64,000 nt of DNA from Siphonodentalium dalli. Taxonomy: Eukaryota > Mollusca > Scaphopoda > Gadilida > Siphonodentaliidae. Of this stretch, positions 35,601-47,042 are shown piece after piece. The stretch lies in the NCBI GenBank assembly GCA_032622095.1, contig CP136061.1, positions 95,353,345 to 95,417,344 of the forward strand, written 5' to 3'. Each line of letters begins with the position of its first letter. Positions within the stretch are counted from its first letter, which is position 1. The notes below the pieces were generated by a model. That model ran no database searches. It had not been told where the DNA came from and saw nothing but the letters and a program-made list of their open reading frames with translations. A program made the position numbers and the translations under genes.

Positions 35601-37865
35601 TAAAGAGCGTTGACGTATTACTATTGTTCGTTGGTTGATCCTAAAAAATTACTCGTTCCAATCTACGTGTCAATATTAAAAATGTATATCATGATCCGAC
35701 ATATAGCCTGTATAATTGTCGATTCAAGCACGCAGCTATCAAGTTCAATAAAGTTAAAACAATTATATATTACGTTAGTTCACTATATAACAATTACAAA
35801 ATCTCTTTTCACAAAAAAAATATGTTACACATTTTTTCAATGTGTCAAGAATTAAAAAAGTTAATTACTCGATTTAACATCTGTGACTCAGTTGAATTTT
35901 AATATTGAGACCCGTTAACTTTGGTCGAATTCAAGTATGTAATTGTTATATGGTAATCTGACAGGCGAGATAACAACTAAAGAGCGTTCAGCGATAATCT
36001 AATTTTAAAAAAATGAAAGAGCGTCTCTACTTATGCGCGCCTTTAATAAAGAGCGTTACGTTATCGTGATTTCGACTGTAATGTGTTACATATATATATA
36101 TTACAATTAGGTTAAGACTCACCTGACACTTAGCACATTTCTTGCATATATGATCCTCTTTACAGTCCTGGCAATCCTTTGTATGTAAAGGTGCATATCC
36201 TTCAGAACATTCCAATATATCATGTTGAATGGTTTCGAAGTCGAAGAAACAGAATTTAGCTCTTTCATCATCAGTAACGGGAGGTATGGCCCTCACATAG
36301 CATTCGTGTGGTCCCATTGTGTATTTGTCACACGATCTACAAAATGTTTCTCCGCACACGTGTTGATTCGGACGTCTTTTCCGTCTCTCCATGACTTTTG
36401 TACAGTCCAAGCATTTCCACCATTTTTGACAAGGCGCTGTAGTTTCTCCCGAAGCTTGATTAATAGGTTTTGCTTTATGACGCACGAAACATTGATGAGA
36501 CATACACGTCATATTACAATCTGAACAATGTTCTTTGTTTTCACTTTGTCCACATTTATCGCTTTTGCACACGAAACAGGTGTGTTCACAATAATGCTTT
36601 CCTTTGTTTGAATAATGTTTTAAACAATGCACACAGAAATATATTGCGCTAAAGAATCCCGTTATGGATTGTATAGCGTGGAAATGTTCATTAGCAGTGA
36701 GATATAAATATATCACGGGTCTTTCTATACCGTCTGTAGGCGCGCTGGTAATGAATTTATTACCCAGTCTAGCACTGATGACTAGTATTGTCAAATTCAG
36801 AGTTTCCTCGAATGCTTTTAGATCTGCTAAACTGGCCGGTCTGTCTGTTGATACACCTGCGATGACACTAATTGCTTTGGCTAATTTTCCTTGCTCCGTG
36901 CGTTTTTTGACCGTCACATTTTTGTAATAACTGCTCGGTACTTTTCTGTATTCCATGATGAGTTGTAAATTATTTCTGGTTCCTCTATTCTGTGTTATTT
37001 CCAGCCATTCATCAGGACTGCAAATATTTAATTTACACCAACATGTGGCGATAGCCCGTGCCATACACATATTGTCGGTGTTTTCAATCGTAACGATCGA
37101 TGTTTTATTTCTTAGATTGTTACTTTCATCATGTAAAGCCGTTATCCTCCTCCGTGCTCCGCCTTTAGGTAACTCGATTGTGCCTATATCTATGTGGAAA
37201 CTTTGATTGACAGTCAGTGTTTGATTACTGTTCAAAACGAGTTCGATTCTGTCAATCACAGTGTTAGCATTTAACGTTTGCAACGTTTGTAACGGAACTA
37301 CTATAGGGTTGTCCAAACTCTCATGGTGAATGATAACTCTGCCAAGATCATTGTCAGCCAAATTTCCACGAGCTCTTTGAATAGTGTCCTCGAACATTGA
37401 ATGCAGATTCCTGTATATGTCGATTAACTTTTTCTCTTTGTAAATTTCATCTAATTTGATCTCATATGTTCTCTGTGTTGCCAAATTGTTTCCGAAGATT
37501 CGTTCACTCCTTTTGCGAATGCTATATCCAGTTATTTGAATATCAGAACTGTCGGCTGTTTGATTGTCTGATTTTACGGCTTCATCTTGATGATGTGTCT
37601 GTTCGTCTTCTCGGTTTTGTAATCCTGATGGTCCAGCTGTACCGGGTTGTGAGTTGTTAACATCATTTTTAGACGCATCATCTTCTCCGTATCCGATTTG
37701 GTTCGGCCATGGGTCATCTCCTGAACAAAGCGTAGATGCTTCAATTATATCTTCATCCAGTTGATAAGCTACGATAGCCTTGTCGTATTCTTCGATGTCT
37801 TGCAGAATACATTCTATTTCATAAATTTCATCCACTGTCAGAGGTGTCATTATTTCTTCAGCCAT
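32644..37865 (-). CDS. Protein-primed family B DNA polymerase, right arm
   Basis: This is the mirror copy of the left-arm gene, with exons 36123-37865 and 32644-35472 on the minus strand and intron 35473-36122; 1,523 codons. All exonuclease and polymerase motifs of the left copy are present. Three residue differences were found: K675Q, G983E and N1332K (left to right). G983E replaces the glycine of the D-G-Y motif and needs two adjacent base changes (GGT to GAA), so the left copy is more likely ancestral there. Both copies have intact frames, which indicates a recent insertion or continuing correction between arms. The N-terminal OTU-like and zinc-cluster regions appear unchanged. Confidence 0.93.
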
Positions 37866-37935
37866 TTTTCGAGAAGTCCTGAGTAGTGATTACAGCGGCG
37901 TATATTCACTATATGGAATACAGCTTAGTAAGCTA

Positions 37936-37945
37936 TATTTTTATA
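37936..37945 (-). promoter_or_regulatory. Candidate TATA box for right polymerase gene
   Basis: Mirror of 25061-25070: TATAAAAATA on the minus strand, 71-80 bp before the ATG at 37865. Inferred from motif and spacing. Confidence 0.5.
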
Positions 37946-39327
37946 CCATAAAATCCCGAACATATGCAAGCACGAATGACGTAACATTATATAAGATTAT
38001 ATATATATATGAACGTAATGTATGAATAGGCCGATAATTGGTTTTGTACGGACGAGGCAACATTAGTTGTTTAACTGGTTATTATTACGTAACCCTGTGT
38101 CCCCCCCCCCGCTGAGAACACCTGCAGATTATCTATTTTTCTAAACATAGAACATGTCTGAACCTATCATTGGCACAATAGCAGTGATATAATGTTACAT
38201 CATCGGTGCTACCTGGAGTTTTCGGCATACAAAATGATCGTAAGTGTGACTGGAGTGATAAGGGGTTATTACGTAATGTTGTTATAACAATGTGATCAAA
38301 GCAATTTGTATAATTGAGTGTCTCACGACCTGACGTAATATGTATGCATGTTTTTGGCTAACTAATTATCATGTGAATGACACAGTTTATCAACCTTAAT
38401 TGATACTAACCCCGTTTGTTCAGACATTAAATCGATATGTTTTCTGAATACCATATAGCTGTGACCGGGGAAATAATAGAATTCATTTGGTAAAGCAAAG
38501 GTGTGAAAGACACATTGTTAACACCAATGTGGCGTGTGTGATTGAGTGTACATCGCTCATGTTCCATGTAAAAATGGCTGAGATTAAATCATCATTCATT
38601 CAATATGACAATTCATTCTGGAGGGTTCTAATTTCACATTACAATTTTCGACCGTTAGGGATTCAACATAGTACATTTGAATACTTCCAATAATTGACGA
38701 AAATACACACGCCTGTCATATACTCAATAACTTCATATAGAGATAAGTAAAGAATAAACGCTCTTTATTATTTATGTAAAAAGTAATGGTGTCTATTTTC
38801 AGGTATGACAATTATATGAACTGCGTCCGTTAAACACTGGAATGTATGCATTCATACCGTTGGTCACAATGTCCAACATTACAGCGACTGTCCATACACA
38901 TATAATTGGTATAAAGATATTTCTAAACATCGATTAATAAATACATTGAAACATTGGTTGAACAAAAAAATAACGAAAGATATTACGCGCAAATAATTTA
39001 ACATTCGATATTTTTTAATATCGATATTATGAGAAACCGAAAAAACTCGTTATAAATTTTTAATTTAAACTTTTTTTTAGAGAAATAATTTTGAGGGGTT
39101 TTGAAATTTTTTCTTTTGAAATTTTGGGGTTTTAAAATTTTTTGGAAGTTTTGAATTTTTTTGGAAATAATAATTTTAGGGTTTTGAAATTTTTTGGAAA
39201 AAATAAATTTTGGAATTTTTGAATTTTTTTTTTGGGTTTTGTTATTTTGGGAATATTTTAGTACAACCAATTTTAGACCCAAAGATTCTATTTTTAGATG
39301 TGACTCTAACGAGACATCTATTCTTCT

Positions 39328-39333
39328 TTTGTG
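39328..39333. repeat. Right 6-bp target-site duplication, TTTGTG
   Basis: Direct repeat of 23675-23680, placed exactly after the CTATTCTTCT end of the palindrome. Inverted symmetry stops at this point, so the boundary is unambiguous to the base. Confidence 0.75.
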
Positions 39334-39910
39334 AAAGTTATACATGTACATCTATTACATCCTCAATGCAATAACAACACTCTCTTGTAACAACCCAAAT
39401 TTTGCTCTTCATATTTAAATTGAATTACCAACAACGACACAATCATGATATCAAAACCGTGAGTTAAACATGGACACTTTTGAATTATAATGACAAGCAA
39501 TATCTCTATCGCATGTAGACCCTATTTTAAAAATAAAAAATCTCTTATATATATACGAAACACCCAGTTTGACAAGCGTACTAAAGACTTTTCCTTTATT
39601 TCTTATCTCTGTTTCCACCATATGGATACATATCAATTTCTCGTTCCATATAAATTAAGAAAATATCACATTTCAAATCTTGACTTTATTATTAAAATAT
39701 ATATTCTGGCTATCTATATAACATGTTAAATTACCAAACCTTTGTTTGTCCGATAAACTTTCTAAACTATGTTGCATGTTGCATATATGCCTTGTGATTA
39801 CCACGGGCGTAGTTTGCCACGCCCTAGCGATGCTCTTGTTTTCAGTGGAGATAGTGCCTGGCTACTAAATTATCGGTTTTATTATGTGTAATAAGTCCAC
39901 AATATGTCTT
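39334..39910. other. Intronic AT-rich stretch
   Basis: Intron of the transporter gene with no exon recognised. The first 50 bases loosely resemble 23,092-23,140 in direct orientation. Two TGTTGCATG words lie at about 39,770-39,782. Confidence 0.4.
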
Positions 39911-39914
39911 TTAA

Positions 39915-40196
39915 CCCTTTCAGTGCCAAGTCCGATTTTTTGTATCAACCCATATACCCTGTGCCAATGCATTCTCTTATATATGCGAGTCGACCATAGG
40001 TCGCCTCGCATATATAAGAGAATGCATTGGCCTAACAAATTTACATCATTTGTTATTATTTTTTTTACAATTTTTTACAATTTTAATAATTTTTTCTTAT
40101 ATTCTTTAACTCATTCAGTGCCATATTTTTATCGGCCCTGGCACTCTACAGACCGTAAATTAGGGCCGATGAGATCGGCCCCTGGCACTGAAAGAG
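39915..40196. mobile_element. TTAA-flanked element next to the exon acceptor
   Basis: TTAA at 39911-39914 and 40197-40200 flanks a 282-bp unit with ends CCCTTTCAGTGCCA and TGGCACTGAAAGAG. Inside is one 69-bp hairpin (about 39,963-40,031, preceded by CCCTGTGCC) plus part of the AT-rich spacer of the hairpin-ended family; the second hairpin is absent. The right end lies 33 bp before the acceptor of the exon at 40230, so the insertion defines part of that exon's branch-point region. Confidence 0.8.
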
Positions 40197-40229
40197 TTAA
40201 AGAATGAATAGATTAATTAATATTTTCAG

Positions 40230-40982
40230 GGTTGGGTCTTGGTGGAGCTCTACTCACAATAACAGCAATCCCTGTTAAATTCGGAGGTAATTCGAAGACG
40301 CGATGGGTCGCGGCCACGACAACTGCGGAATCCCTTGGCTGCGTCATCTCCCCTGTTGTCTGTGATTGGCTAATAGGTGAATTCGGGTGGAGAATGGCAT
40401 GCGTTGTATTCGGAGCTGCAACTCTTCAGATTATTCCAATTGCCCATTGGGTAATCATAACGAGTCGACTGAAACACTTTGAAGACGCTCACCGGGACGA
40501 GACAGCCGTGAAATACATTGCTTTAGTCAAGGATAGACAGTTTGTTGCAGCCGCATTTGTTGGAATGGCTCTTGCAATTTTATTTCGCACACGAGCTGTT
40601 TTCGTCGATATGTTAATGTGGAAAGGACATGGTAGAGGGGAATCTGCATTTGCCTTATCAATGCAACTAGTAGCAAATTTCATTGGACACACGATAATCG
40701 TGGGCATAGTGGCCTTCAGAGAATTCCGATCTGTTCCATATTTAATCACGTCACTGATTATCACGGTCATTCCGCTGGTTTTGTTGACGTTCTTCAAACA
40801 GTATAACATCTTGTTGTGGCTCGGTGTATTATACGGACTAGCAGAGGGTGTGTCGTTTTGTCTCTTCAACTTAAACTTAGAAGAAGTTTGCAAGAAATGG
40901 GGCGCTGAAGCGTTCGCCTTCGGACTGGGAATACGATTTATGGGATCTGGTGTTCTCACACTGACACTGGGACCATTGACAG
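40230..40982 (+). CDS. SLC16/MCT-like transporter, large exon
   Basis: Acceptor AATATTTTCAG ends at 40229 and donor CAG|GTACGT begins at 40983. The exon's first two bases complete a Gly codon begun at 21458, then it encodes 250 residues plus one base. It starts LGLGGALLTITAIPVKF, with an MCT-like transmembrane segment, then a W-rich region ending FGWRMACVVFGAA, a charged cytoplasmic loop (HFEDAHRDETAVKYIALVK), and about five further hydrophobic helices ending LTLGPLTG. This order fits TM4-TM11 of a 12-helix major-facilitator monocarboxylate transporter. It has no stop or frameshift. The phase matches the exon at 43689. Confidence 0.9.
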
Positions 40983-41019
40983 GTACGTTCCTTCTGCCGT
41001 TTCTTTACTAAATGGATTC

Positions 41020-41265
41020 TCCCATCAGTTATAACCCCCACTTGATTTTCGAGTTATCCATCTTTATCTGCAAGACCGTCCGTTTCACCTCATGCTTCCT
41101 CGTGCTTGTAGCCCAAAAACAATTGAAATAATAAACTTCAAAAATCGACATATGATCAATCTGAGCTTTGATGGGTGGGTTCCTCGACTCGAATCAAATA
41201 TTTTTTACCCCCGAAGCCAAAGAAATAGTAATTTAGGAGCGTCTGATCGGATTGAGTACCTTTAT
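41020..41265. mobile_element. Partial TTAA-type element, family 3
   Basis: This carries the same body as 20745-20986 (GAGTTATCCATC, GACCGTCCGTTT, CTCGACTCGAATCAAATATT) and ends GAGTACCTTTATAA, a decayed TTAA end. It lies in the last transporter intron. The left terminus is missing. Confidence 0.65.
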
Positions 41266-41639
41266 AATATGTTGAGATTTCTCCTATACTCAAATATACT
41301 CGGGCTATGAAGACATCACTCAAAACATAAGCCAACTGATGTTGGTATCAAGCATGAATTGTTAGAAGCAGACTCCACCCATACTATGAAATGGACTTAC
41401 TTATTCAGAGTCTGACGAAAGTCAGTTGGTCTTAGGTACATTTACGATTGCACTGAAGCGCAAATAAGGTATAAATGTTAAAAGGTCTCTCATAAACTAG
41501 GACACGAATCTTGTAGCAAAGAGGAATAATCCAATGTTTAATAACTGAATGAGCGATCAACTCTGTCAATCTCTACTCGACCGCACCAGTCATACTTCCT
41601 TTCTGACTCTGTCACCGGCTGGGTACTGGTCTGTGTGTC

Positions 41640-42597
41640 TATATTTAGCATGGGGTTTTCCAGCAAAAATGGCGAACCCGACCGCTCCAAAGTCAAATTT
41701 TCAATGTGCTTTGAGAACAATTCCCGCACTAAAACATAAAGCAGAATGGAAAATCAGAGCGGTAGTTTTGTTGACGATTTTCGCAAGCTACTAGTCAAAA
41801 CAGCAAATTAGAAGTCTTGTGTTTGATTTGCCTTGCGAGTTGCGATAACGTCGTACACGTGCGTTTAGACTTTAGTCTTGATAAAATAATCGGAGAACCG
41901 AATCACACCGTTTCGAAATATAGTTCTTCGGTTTTAGTGGGACTTTTCAAACTTAAGGTTCAAAATTGGCACAAATTTTGTTCGATATTTTGTGTACATG
42001 TACTTCACAAGGGCAGCATGCTGCTGTGTTCGCTTAGTATATATATTAATATCGCTTAAAAGTTGAAGACATAATAAGGAACAAAATGAGTAGGGTGAAG
42101 TTAAGTCCCATGTGGGGGGGGGGGGGGGGGGGTGCGCGAGGGTACCCATATTAGCTCCCGGACTAGTTTCCATTTCTATATTTAGCGCGGGGTTTTCCGA
42201 ACAAAATGGCGAAACCCGATCGCGCTCTAAAGTCAAATGTTCTATGTGCTTTGAGAACAATTCGCGCGCTAAAACGTACTGACAGAATGGAAAATCAGAG
42301 CGGTAGTTTTGTTGATTCTCGCAAGATACTCGTCAAAATTGCAGCAAATTGGAACTCTTGTGTTTGACTTGCATGCCGTGTGAGTTGTGACAATGTCGTA
42401 CACGTGCGTTTAGACTTTTGTGATGATAAAATAATCGGAGAACCTAATCACAGCGTTTCGAAAAATATTTCTTCGGTTTTAGTGGAACTTTTCAAACTTA
42501 AGGTTCAAAATATACACAAATTTTGTTCGATATTGTGTCTTCTTAACAATGGCAGTATGTTGCTCTGTTCGTTTAGTGTATATCTTAATATCGCACC
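41640..42597. repeat. Tandem duplication of a ~415-bp unit in the last intron
   Basis: Copies at about 41,640-42,057 and 42,178-42,597 share long words such as CGTACACGTGCGTTTAGACT, AATAATCGGAGAACC and CTTTTCAAACTTAAGGTTC. They are ~535 bp apart with a G run of about 19 bases (near 42,113-42,132) between them. Open frames in each copy are short and not conserved between copies, so no gene is called. Confidence 0.75.
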
Positions 42598-43181
42598 AAA
42601 TGTGGGTAAAATGTCGCCGGTAGCAGCGGTCTTACCGAGTCACCAAGGGAGGTAAATCATGCATGGAGTTTGCAACGCTGTGTATACTATGCAATATCGT
42701 CGCATCGGTGCTATAATGTTCTGTATCCATTTTTCGTTTTTTTGTGGGGAAACTCGATTTTAAAATGTGACCATCTGGTGTTCGTACATGTATATGTCTG
42801 CTTTATTTTCACCTTATATTGTTTTCATTTTATCCTTGGAAACGAAAAACTAATATGTTTAAATTGTCTTGCATTAAATGTCAGTATTTTTCATGTAATT
42901 CGTTGACATGTGCTTGGAGATGGAACACTTTGCTGACCAATTTGTATACCCTTCAGCACATTTTCAAATCCTGTGTACCCTTCAGCACTTTTTTGGTGAG
43001 AGTGACCCCTTCAGCCTTAGTAACTATTTCTATTGTAAATATATACTCATTGATGATATAGGCCGTTTGTTGAACTTATTACCTGAACATTTCCCACCAA
43101 TGAATAAGATTCCTCCTGCACTCTCTATTGTCTATCGAATGTTTTTTTTTTATATCATGAACATCTCTACAGATGTATATT

Positions 43182-43664
43182 ATTTCGCGCTCCGCGTGTA
43201 TACTAATGTAGAGATTCCTGTTTCGCCTGGGCGCTGGGGTTTTTATTTATAGAAATGGAATTTTTGGGACGCATTTAAAAGTCGAACTGCTATCCGGAGG
43301 CCGAGTTCGGTAAAAGGTGTAGTTGGGAGTTTCAATTTCGTTTATTGTCCTTTACATTATTATGTCAATAATGTTGATTTTTGGTTTATGACAAGCTTGT
43401 CAATTACAAATAAAAGAAATGAAAAAGATAATTTGTAAGTCTATTATTTCAACTTTTATAGACATTTTTCGTTCTGCAGCCCACTGGGGGTTGTGGTCCG
43501 AGACGGCCAAGTCGGCCGCCGGTTCGTTAATTAGGTGCTAGTTAGTATTGTTATTTTAACGGAATTCTGCGAAACCAATATATTTTATATTCTATAATTA
43601 CAATCATGGGTATATAATATATGATCTTGAGCGCGTTACCATTTCTGACATTGGTTTTCTTGTT
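43182..43664. repeat. Dispersed ~480-bp repeat, plus orientation
   Basis: The segment has an inverted copy at 53453-53921, sharing words such as CCAGTGGGGG-type, GGCCGCCGGTTCGTTAATTAGG and AACCAATATATTTTATATTC-like tracts. It ends 24 bp before the last transporter exon. It may be an unclassified transposable element, or a duplicated intron segment moved 10 kb downstream; no open frame supports coding. Confidence 0.6.
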
Positions 43665-43688
43665 ACTAACATGTGTTTTTCTTTATAG

Positions 43689-43867
43689 GTTATATACACG
43701 ACATGACGGGATCCTACAGCGTAGCCATATATTTGTATGCGGGAATTCTTCTGGTACCTATAATTCTACTCATATTAATGAGACGATGTCCAGATTCTAG
43801 AGACTCTGTTAACATATGTGAACACCACACCGAGATGGACACTAAACCGCATGGGCTACGGAACTGA
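43689..43867 (+). CDS. SLC16/MCT-like transporter, last exon
   Basis: Acceptor TTTTTCTTTATAG ends at 43688. The first two bases complete the Gly codon left open at 40982, giving LTG|YIHDMTGSYS, the usual short loop before TM12, followed by a hydrophobic helix (VAIYLYAGILLVPIILLILM) and a ~30-residue charged tail ending HGLRN and TGA at 43865-43867. This matches the C-terminus of monocarboxylate transporters. With the other two exons, about 357 residues are visible; the usual length is 420-500, so the N-terminal exon is missing from this annotation. Confidence 0.88.
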
Positions 43868-44803
43868 AGTACAATCCACAGGACTGGGTGCATGTCGGTG
43901 CACGGTGGCGTGTAATATTGCAATGGGTACCATGGCAACGTCAATTGAGATGGTAACAGACCGCCCCCCCCACCGAATCCTGAAAATCATGCAGTTAACA
44001 GAATACTGAATGCCAGTTAACAGAATGAAGAATACTGAATGCCAGTTAAGAAAATATGTGATGAAGAACATCTGATTTCAACATTTTTTCTCAATAGTGA
44101 TCTGGAAAACTGTACCACATTAAGATAACAAGTCCCAATAGCTATATATATTACTCTATTTCCAGCAAAGTGATGGCCGGGTGTGGCGCGGTTAATATGT
44201 GAATCCAGCAATTCTTGGGGAATCCCGAATAACATTTTGAAGGTGGATTATCGCTTCCGCAACATGATCTATATATTTTCCTGGATATAAAATAATAAAT
44301 AGGAATCGAAAAGGTCCGAAGTACGAATAGAAAATGTCCGGAAATAAAATGCGTCTATCAATTATTATTGATTTTATTTGGAATTTGTTTCGTATAAAAT
44401 AACTTTGTGCCGTTCAATAATGGTCCCTGATATTCACGACCGTCTTATTTATTTGCATTTCTTTGTTAGTTCAGTTATTTTAATCATTGAAAATAAGCAT
44501 ATGATACATTCTAGATCTTATTTACAAGATTCGCACTTAATATTACAATAGATACAATCGATCGGATGCTTTTGCGGCTCGTATTCGTTCGAAGCACCAT
44601 GCTGAAGGCATCTGTCTAAAAGTGTTATTTATAGAACAAAGAAGTGTCCGACGGATTAATTGAATAATATAATATCGAAGTAAAATCAATATTAATCGAT
44701 AGAATCGTTCCCTGCAGGGATTTCCAGCTCATACGTATTATTTCATACATAGGAAACTATCTACGTTTGTTATTTAAAGAGATAATCCATCTTTAAGACG
44801 AGG
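43868..44803 (+). other. Probable 3' UTR and downstream sequence of the transporter gene
   Basis: An AATAAA signal at 44294-44299 lies about 430 bp after the stop codon and is a fair candidate for the poly(A) signal. A short direct repeat AGAATACTGAATGCCAGTTAA occurs near 44,000-44,050. No other gene is seen. Confidence 0.5.
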
Positions 44804-45137
44804 TAGGGGAAACTGGGGTGGAGTGGGACAATGGGTACTGTGGGACAGTGGAGATAACTCCATAACATCGATGAGTTGCCTCATCTGTATGGATTCATTT
44901 GATGCTCATAAGATGTCCCATGCACATATGACATGAATCAAACGTGTCGCAAGCATATTCAATTTTTTATGTGAAAAAAAAAGGGTTTTGATGGAATCTG
45001 AGCAAGTTTTTCCGAACACAACATTTTGAAATATTCAAAGTACATATGAGAGATATTTTCTTACCGACTCTGAGCTCTGAAACAACTGTGTTTAAGCTTC
45101 AAATTGCATATCTGTTTCAATAGGTTAGCATAGGCAT

Positions 45138-45550
45138 CACAGTGGATCAACGGACACGAACCAAAACCGGAAGTAGTAGATTTCGAGGTGGAGAAATATC
45201 AGTCGACAAATATTTTTTGACATTTTTTGGGGAAAATAAACGCTTGGATAGCATATCTGACCAACTGAAGGTGAGTGAATATTTCTTCGCTAATGTTCGG
45301 ACACCGACGATCAATTTAAGTCAGTTGTCATTTAATCATCGCCGCGAGACGATTTCTTCCCCAAAATATCCCAGAAAATCATACCTTTTACATTCATCGC
45401 AGACAGCTGTCGCAACAACCTATATACCAATCGAAAGGCCTGTTTTCCCCCCACAAATGCACATTTTGAGTATTTTCACGGACTGTCTCAAAATTCCAAA
45501 TTTCATCTTTTGATGCAGGTACCCACCTCGAAAATACTGTCCGGTTAGTC
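45138..45550. repeat. Subterminal inverted repeat, left
   Basis: A ~413-bp segment beginning CACAGTGGATCAACGGACAC, inverted at 48400-48837. It contains a possible splice donor (AAG|GTGAGT near 45,269) and acceptor-like TTTTGATGCAG near 45,508-45,518. The 123-codon plus-strand frame here is interrupted in the partner copy, so coding is unlikely. Confidence 0.75.
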
Positions 45551-46159
45551 CTGTACACCCCGGAATTTAGTTGCAATCCACCAGACCCGGCGGACAGATT
45601 TTGTTGTTCAATCAAGAGTCGAAATGTATTAGTTAGTTGGCTGTCTTTCGTTAACAGTGGCACGTTTTTAGCCAACTGCTTTTCTGTTGCAACTATAGTA
45701 TACTGATTACGTTTAGTTACCGAGTACAGTTTGCAATTTGTTCTCATAACATTCGTTCAGATCGTGTAAGGTCATTAACCAAAGAATTATTTATGGAAAT
45801 ATTGTTAGAACAAGAATATTACAATGCCCTCCATGACCAAGGCCGTAGCAACAGGATTTTTTGATGGTGGGAGGTGTAGATGTATTTTCCAATAGTTTGA
45901 TATTTCAGCCAGTATATAGCGTGAAATTTGATACTTAAAAAAAAAAATTAAAATTCGATCATTATGGCCACTTTCGGGACCCACACCCGAGTTTTGATTA
46001 CGATTGTATAAAGTTTTCACTACATTTTTCGGGTATATATACACACCCCTTTATTTTTATGTTTTAAACTACAGGCACCCACCCATATTTCTGAGAATTT
46101 TCGCTAATATTACATGTTATAGCATAGCCATCAAATATGCAGATGTTTATTTCCATTTC

Positions 46160-47042
46160 TATGAGAGGCCAAATTCACATTTCATAATTAATTGCAGTTA
46201 AGCAATAGCACTTAAGCATAATTATTTGGCTTTAGCGCAATTCATGGTTATATGTAACTATGTACCCCTGGTGAATAAATAGGTGTATCTATAACTAAAC
46301 CTGAACTCATATTGACATATCACCTCCTTGTTTTCATTGCTTTGGATAGTTGGGATTGTGAACTAGCCTAAATTCTTTAACAAAATGGGTGACTCGCGAC
46401 AGTATTACCTTCTGTTTTAGTCGAGTCGAGTCGAGGAACCAACCCATCAAAGCTCAAGTGTGATCAGATATCGATTATTGAAGTTTGTTATTTCAATTGA
46501 TTGCTGCCCAGAAACACGCCGTCAAAAGGGTGGATTCGGTCAAAATTGCGGAAGAAGCTGGATAACTTTAAAACAAGTGGTAATACGGTAAAATTTCGTG
46601 ATACTTTAGTAATTATACGGCCATATTTTTGTTGAACAAAATGTGTATAAATCACACGTTTTTGGGAAATTTGATACCACAGTTGACAGTGGTCAGCATT
46701 ATTTTTTGCAGTTAATCGATTCTGATAACTAAAGCTTATTTTGAAGAAATATTGTTGTTGTTGTTGTTGTATCTTTATAATATGGGTCTTTCTGATCGGA
46801 TTGAGGACCGTTAGTTTAAATTAGCTACATGCAGATACACCGGTCATGCTAATAGTTAGGTTATATGGGTAGTTACACTTACTCTCAATCAACTCATAGC
46901 CCTTAATCGCAATTAATTGCACTTAAGCGCAATTCATTTCAATTATGCGCAAATGCCATATGTGTGCTTCAGCGCGATATGTGCATGGTATTTGCGCTTG
47001 AACGCAATTCATTATTAAATGTGAATTTGACCTCCCATACAG
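46160..47042. mobile_element. Inverted-repeat element with a family-3 element inserted
   Basis: The left end (GAGGCCAAATTCACATTTCA) and right end (AAATGTGAATTTGACCTCCC) are inverted, and both are followed inward by TTAAGCGCAAT-type words. Between them, 46,430-46,812 is a minus-orientation family-3 sequence (CGAGTCGAGGAACC...TCAAAGCTC) ending in a TTG microsatellite at 46,750-46,768. This makes a third level of nesting within 44806-49424. Confidence 0.55.

Larger units (their letters stand above)
23681..39327. mobile_element. 15.6-kb palindromic Polinton-type element
   Basis: The whole interval is an inverted repeat. Positions x and y pair with x+y = 63006 from about 24,905 inward and 63008 further out, the 2-bp shift being due to unequal G/C runs at 24898-24904 and 38101-38110. 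Ends are AGAAGAATAG...CTATTCTTCT, so 5'-AG and CT-3', with a 6-bp direct repeat TTTGTG outside. Each arm (~7.8 kb) carries one spliced protein-primed DNA polymerase gene and one 186-codon gene. Arms meet in a GC-rich tract at 31355-31650. Only a handful of arm differences were noticed. Polinton hallmarks present are pPolB, 6-bp duplication, AG ends and length in the 15-20 kb class; I recognise no integrase, ATPase, protease or capsid genes. It lies in the 18,771-bp intron 21459-40229 of the transporter gene. Confidence 0.85.

Noticed and set aside
23681-39327. The palindrome as a simple assembly fold-back
   Set aside because: Exact ends with a 6-bp direct repeat outside both, arm differences inside genes, and unequal GC units at the axis all favour a real insertion. 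It cannot be fully excluded without reads.
23092-39387. Direct repeat GTTATACATGTA...CACTCTC flanking the palindrome as the true target duplication
   Set aside because: Similarity is only partial and offset from the ends; the exact 6-bp repeat at the palindrome boundary is the better candidate.
41549-42655. Genes in the duplicated 415-bp units
   Set aside because: Open frames differ between the two copies and lie within a transporter intron; no protein family is recognised.
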